From Terrilactibacillus laevilacticus (lineage in GTDB: Bacteria > Bacillota > Bacilli > Bacillales > Sporolactobacillaceae): a stretch of 64,000 bases of DNA. Positions within the stretch are counted from its first letter, which is position 1. Each line of letters opens with the position of its first letter. A program made the translations under genes and the position numbers. The notes beneath the pieces are model-generated. The model was not told the origin of the DNA, did not search any database, and was given only the letters and a program-made list of their open reading frames with translations. Shown one piece after another: positions 63,703 to 64,000 of this stretch. The stretch is from assembly GCF_006517395.1 (NCBI RefSeq), contig NZ_VDCY01000002.1, positions 310,001 to 374,000 of the forward strand, given 5' to 3'.

Positions 63703-64000
63703 TTGATTTTGAAGCAACTGACCATTTTATGTTTTTTAACTCTTTTTCCATTGCTATCCGGTTGCTCAGATAGTGGCTATCTAGCCTCCAAAGCCGAAGA
63801 CCTTGGAAATTCGATTGATTACTTAATGGGCTCCATGCACTCTCTTGAGAAACAAGAGTCATTATCTTCTTCCGACCAAAGGAAAATAGTTAAGGATATC
63901 GATCAGGTTCATCGCTCAATATCGTCTTTCAAGGATGTGAATGCACCTTGGATACTCAAAAAAACGAAAAAATACGCTAATGAGAAACTTACTACAAAAG
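63703..64000 (+). CDS. Lipoprotein, 3' end outside the window
   Basis: A TTG start with AAAGGAGGAA upstream opens a frame that begins MILKQLTILCFLTLFPLLSG, with the lipobox Cys at residue 21 (LSGC). About 100 residues are visible up to the edge, helical and charged (SLEKQESLSSSDQRKIVKD). It is a short exported lipoprotein of Bacillus type (perhaps DUF6376-like); I do not recognise it firmly. Confidence 0.7.
   Translation, partial: MILKQLTILCFLTLFPLLSGCSDSGYLASKAEDLGNSIDYLMGSMHSLEKQESLSSSDQRKIVKDIDQVHRSISSFKDVNAPWILKKTKKYANEKLTTK

Overview
The window comes from a low-GC Gram-positive bacterium of the order Bacillales. Evidence: strong AGGAGG-type ribosome sites with many TTG and GTG starts, Rho-independent terminators, HutP-type antitermination, a BirA box before bioY, a CIRCE element before htpG, a Rex-like box before a D-lactate dehydrogenase, and close relatives of Bacillus NiaP, YdbC, PepT and the large catalase KatE. 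The D-lactate dehydrogenase would suit a fermentative spore-former such as Sporolactobacillaceae, but that is a guess. No rRNA, tRNA, CRISPR array or intact transposase was seen.

Layout. 1-4.9 kb: end of a zinc alcohol dehydrogenase, a YdbC-like protein, a MarR/MFS efflux pair, an AbrB-Doc toxin-antitoxin pair and a decayed MFS gene. 5-7 kb: a TPR protein, a DUF421 membrane protein and a broken XRE regulator. 7.1-11.7 kb: a Lin0512-family gene, niaP and dsdA, then a MATE pump. 12.1-15.1 kb: a response regulator and a frameshifted sensor kinase. 15.3-19.6 kb: bioY-bioB, pepT and a MetE-like methyltransferase. 19.7-41.7 kb: one long run of minus-strand genes around histidine utilisation. 41.8-63 kb: catalase, aldo/keto reductase, rlmN, a SorC regulator divergent from an rpiA-like gene, pepC, a HAD phosphatase, malic enzyme, ldhD, htpG, a degenerate response regulator and a two-component system. 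A lipoprotein gene runs off the right edge.

The most interesting part is 19.7-41.7 kb. In transcription order (right to left) it holds a zinc dehydrogenase, a HisD-like dehydrogenase with two altered zinc-ligand positions, an SsuABC/TauABC-type ABC importer and an SDR. These are followed by the two subunits of an aconitase-X dehydratase, then hutP, hutH, a long-form hutU, hutI, an M20 amidohydrolase and a HutF-like deaminase. It ends with a second ABC importer, a HisC-like aminotransferase and a 2-hydroxyacid dehydrogenase. The terminator with UAG triplets between hutP and hutH, expected for HutP antitermination, has a clear homologue in the leader of the zinc dehydrogenase and a weaker candidate before aconitase-X. 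The hutP and zinc-dehydrogenase promoters also share a 17-bp inverted repeat exactly 6 bp upstream of nearly identical promoters. I infer a HutP-linked regulon that extends histidine catabolism to an imported, probably histidine-related, compound. The substrate is unknown.

Two repeat families are scattered through intergenic DNA. R1 has nine copies of 127-281 bp with inverted ends containing TGTTCAAAAAG and interchangeable internal modules. R2 is a set of short remnants that look like the right end (guide-RNA region) of an IS200/IS605 TnpB element. One longer remnant lies upstream of the aconitase-X genes.
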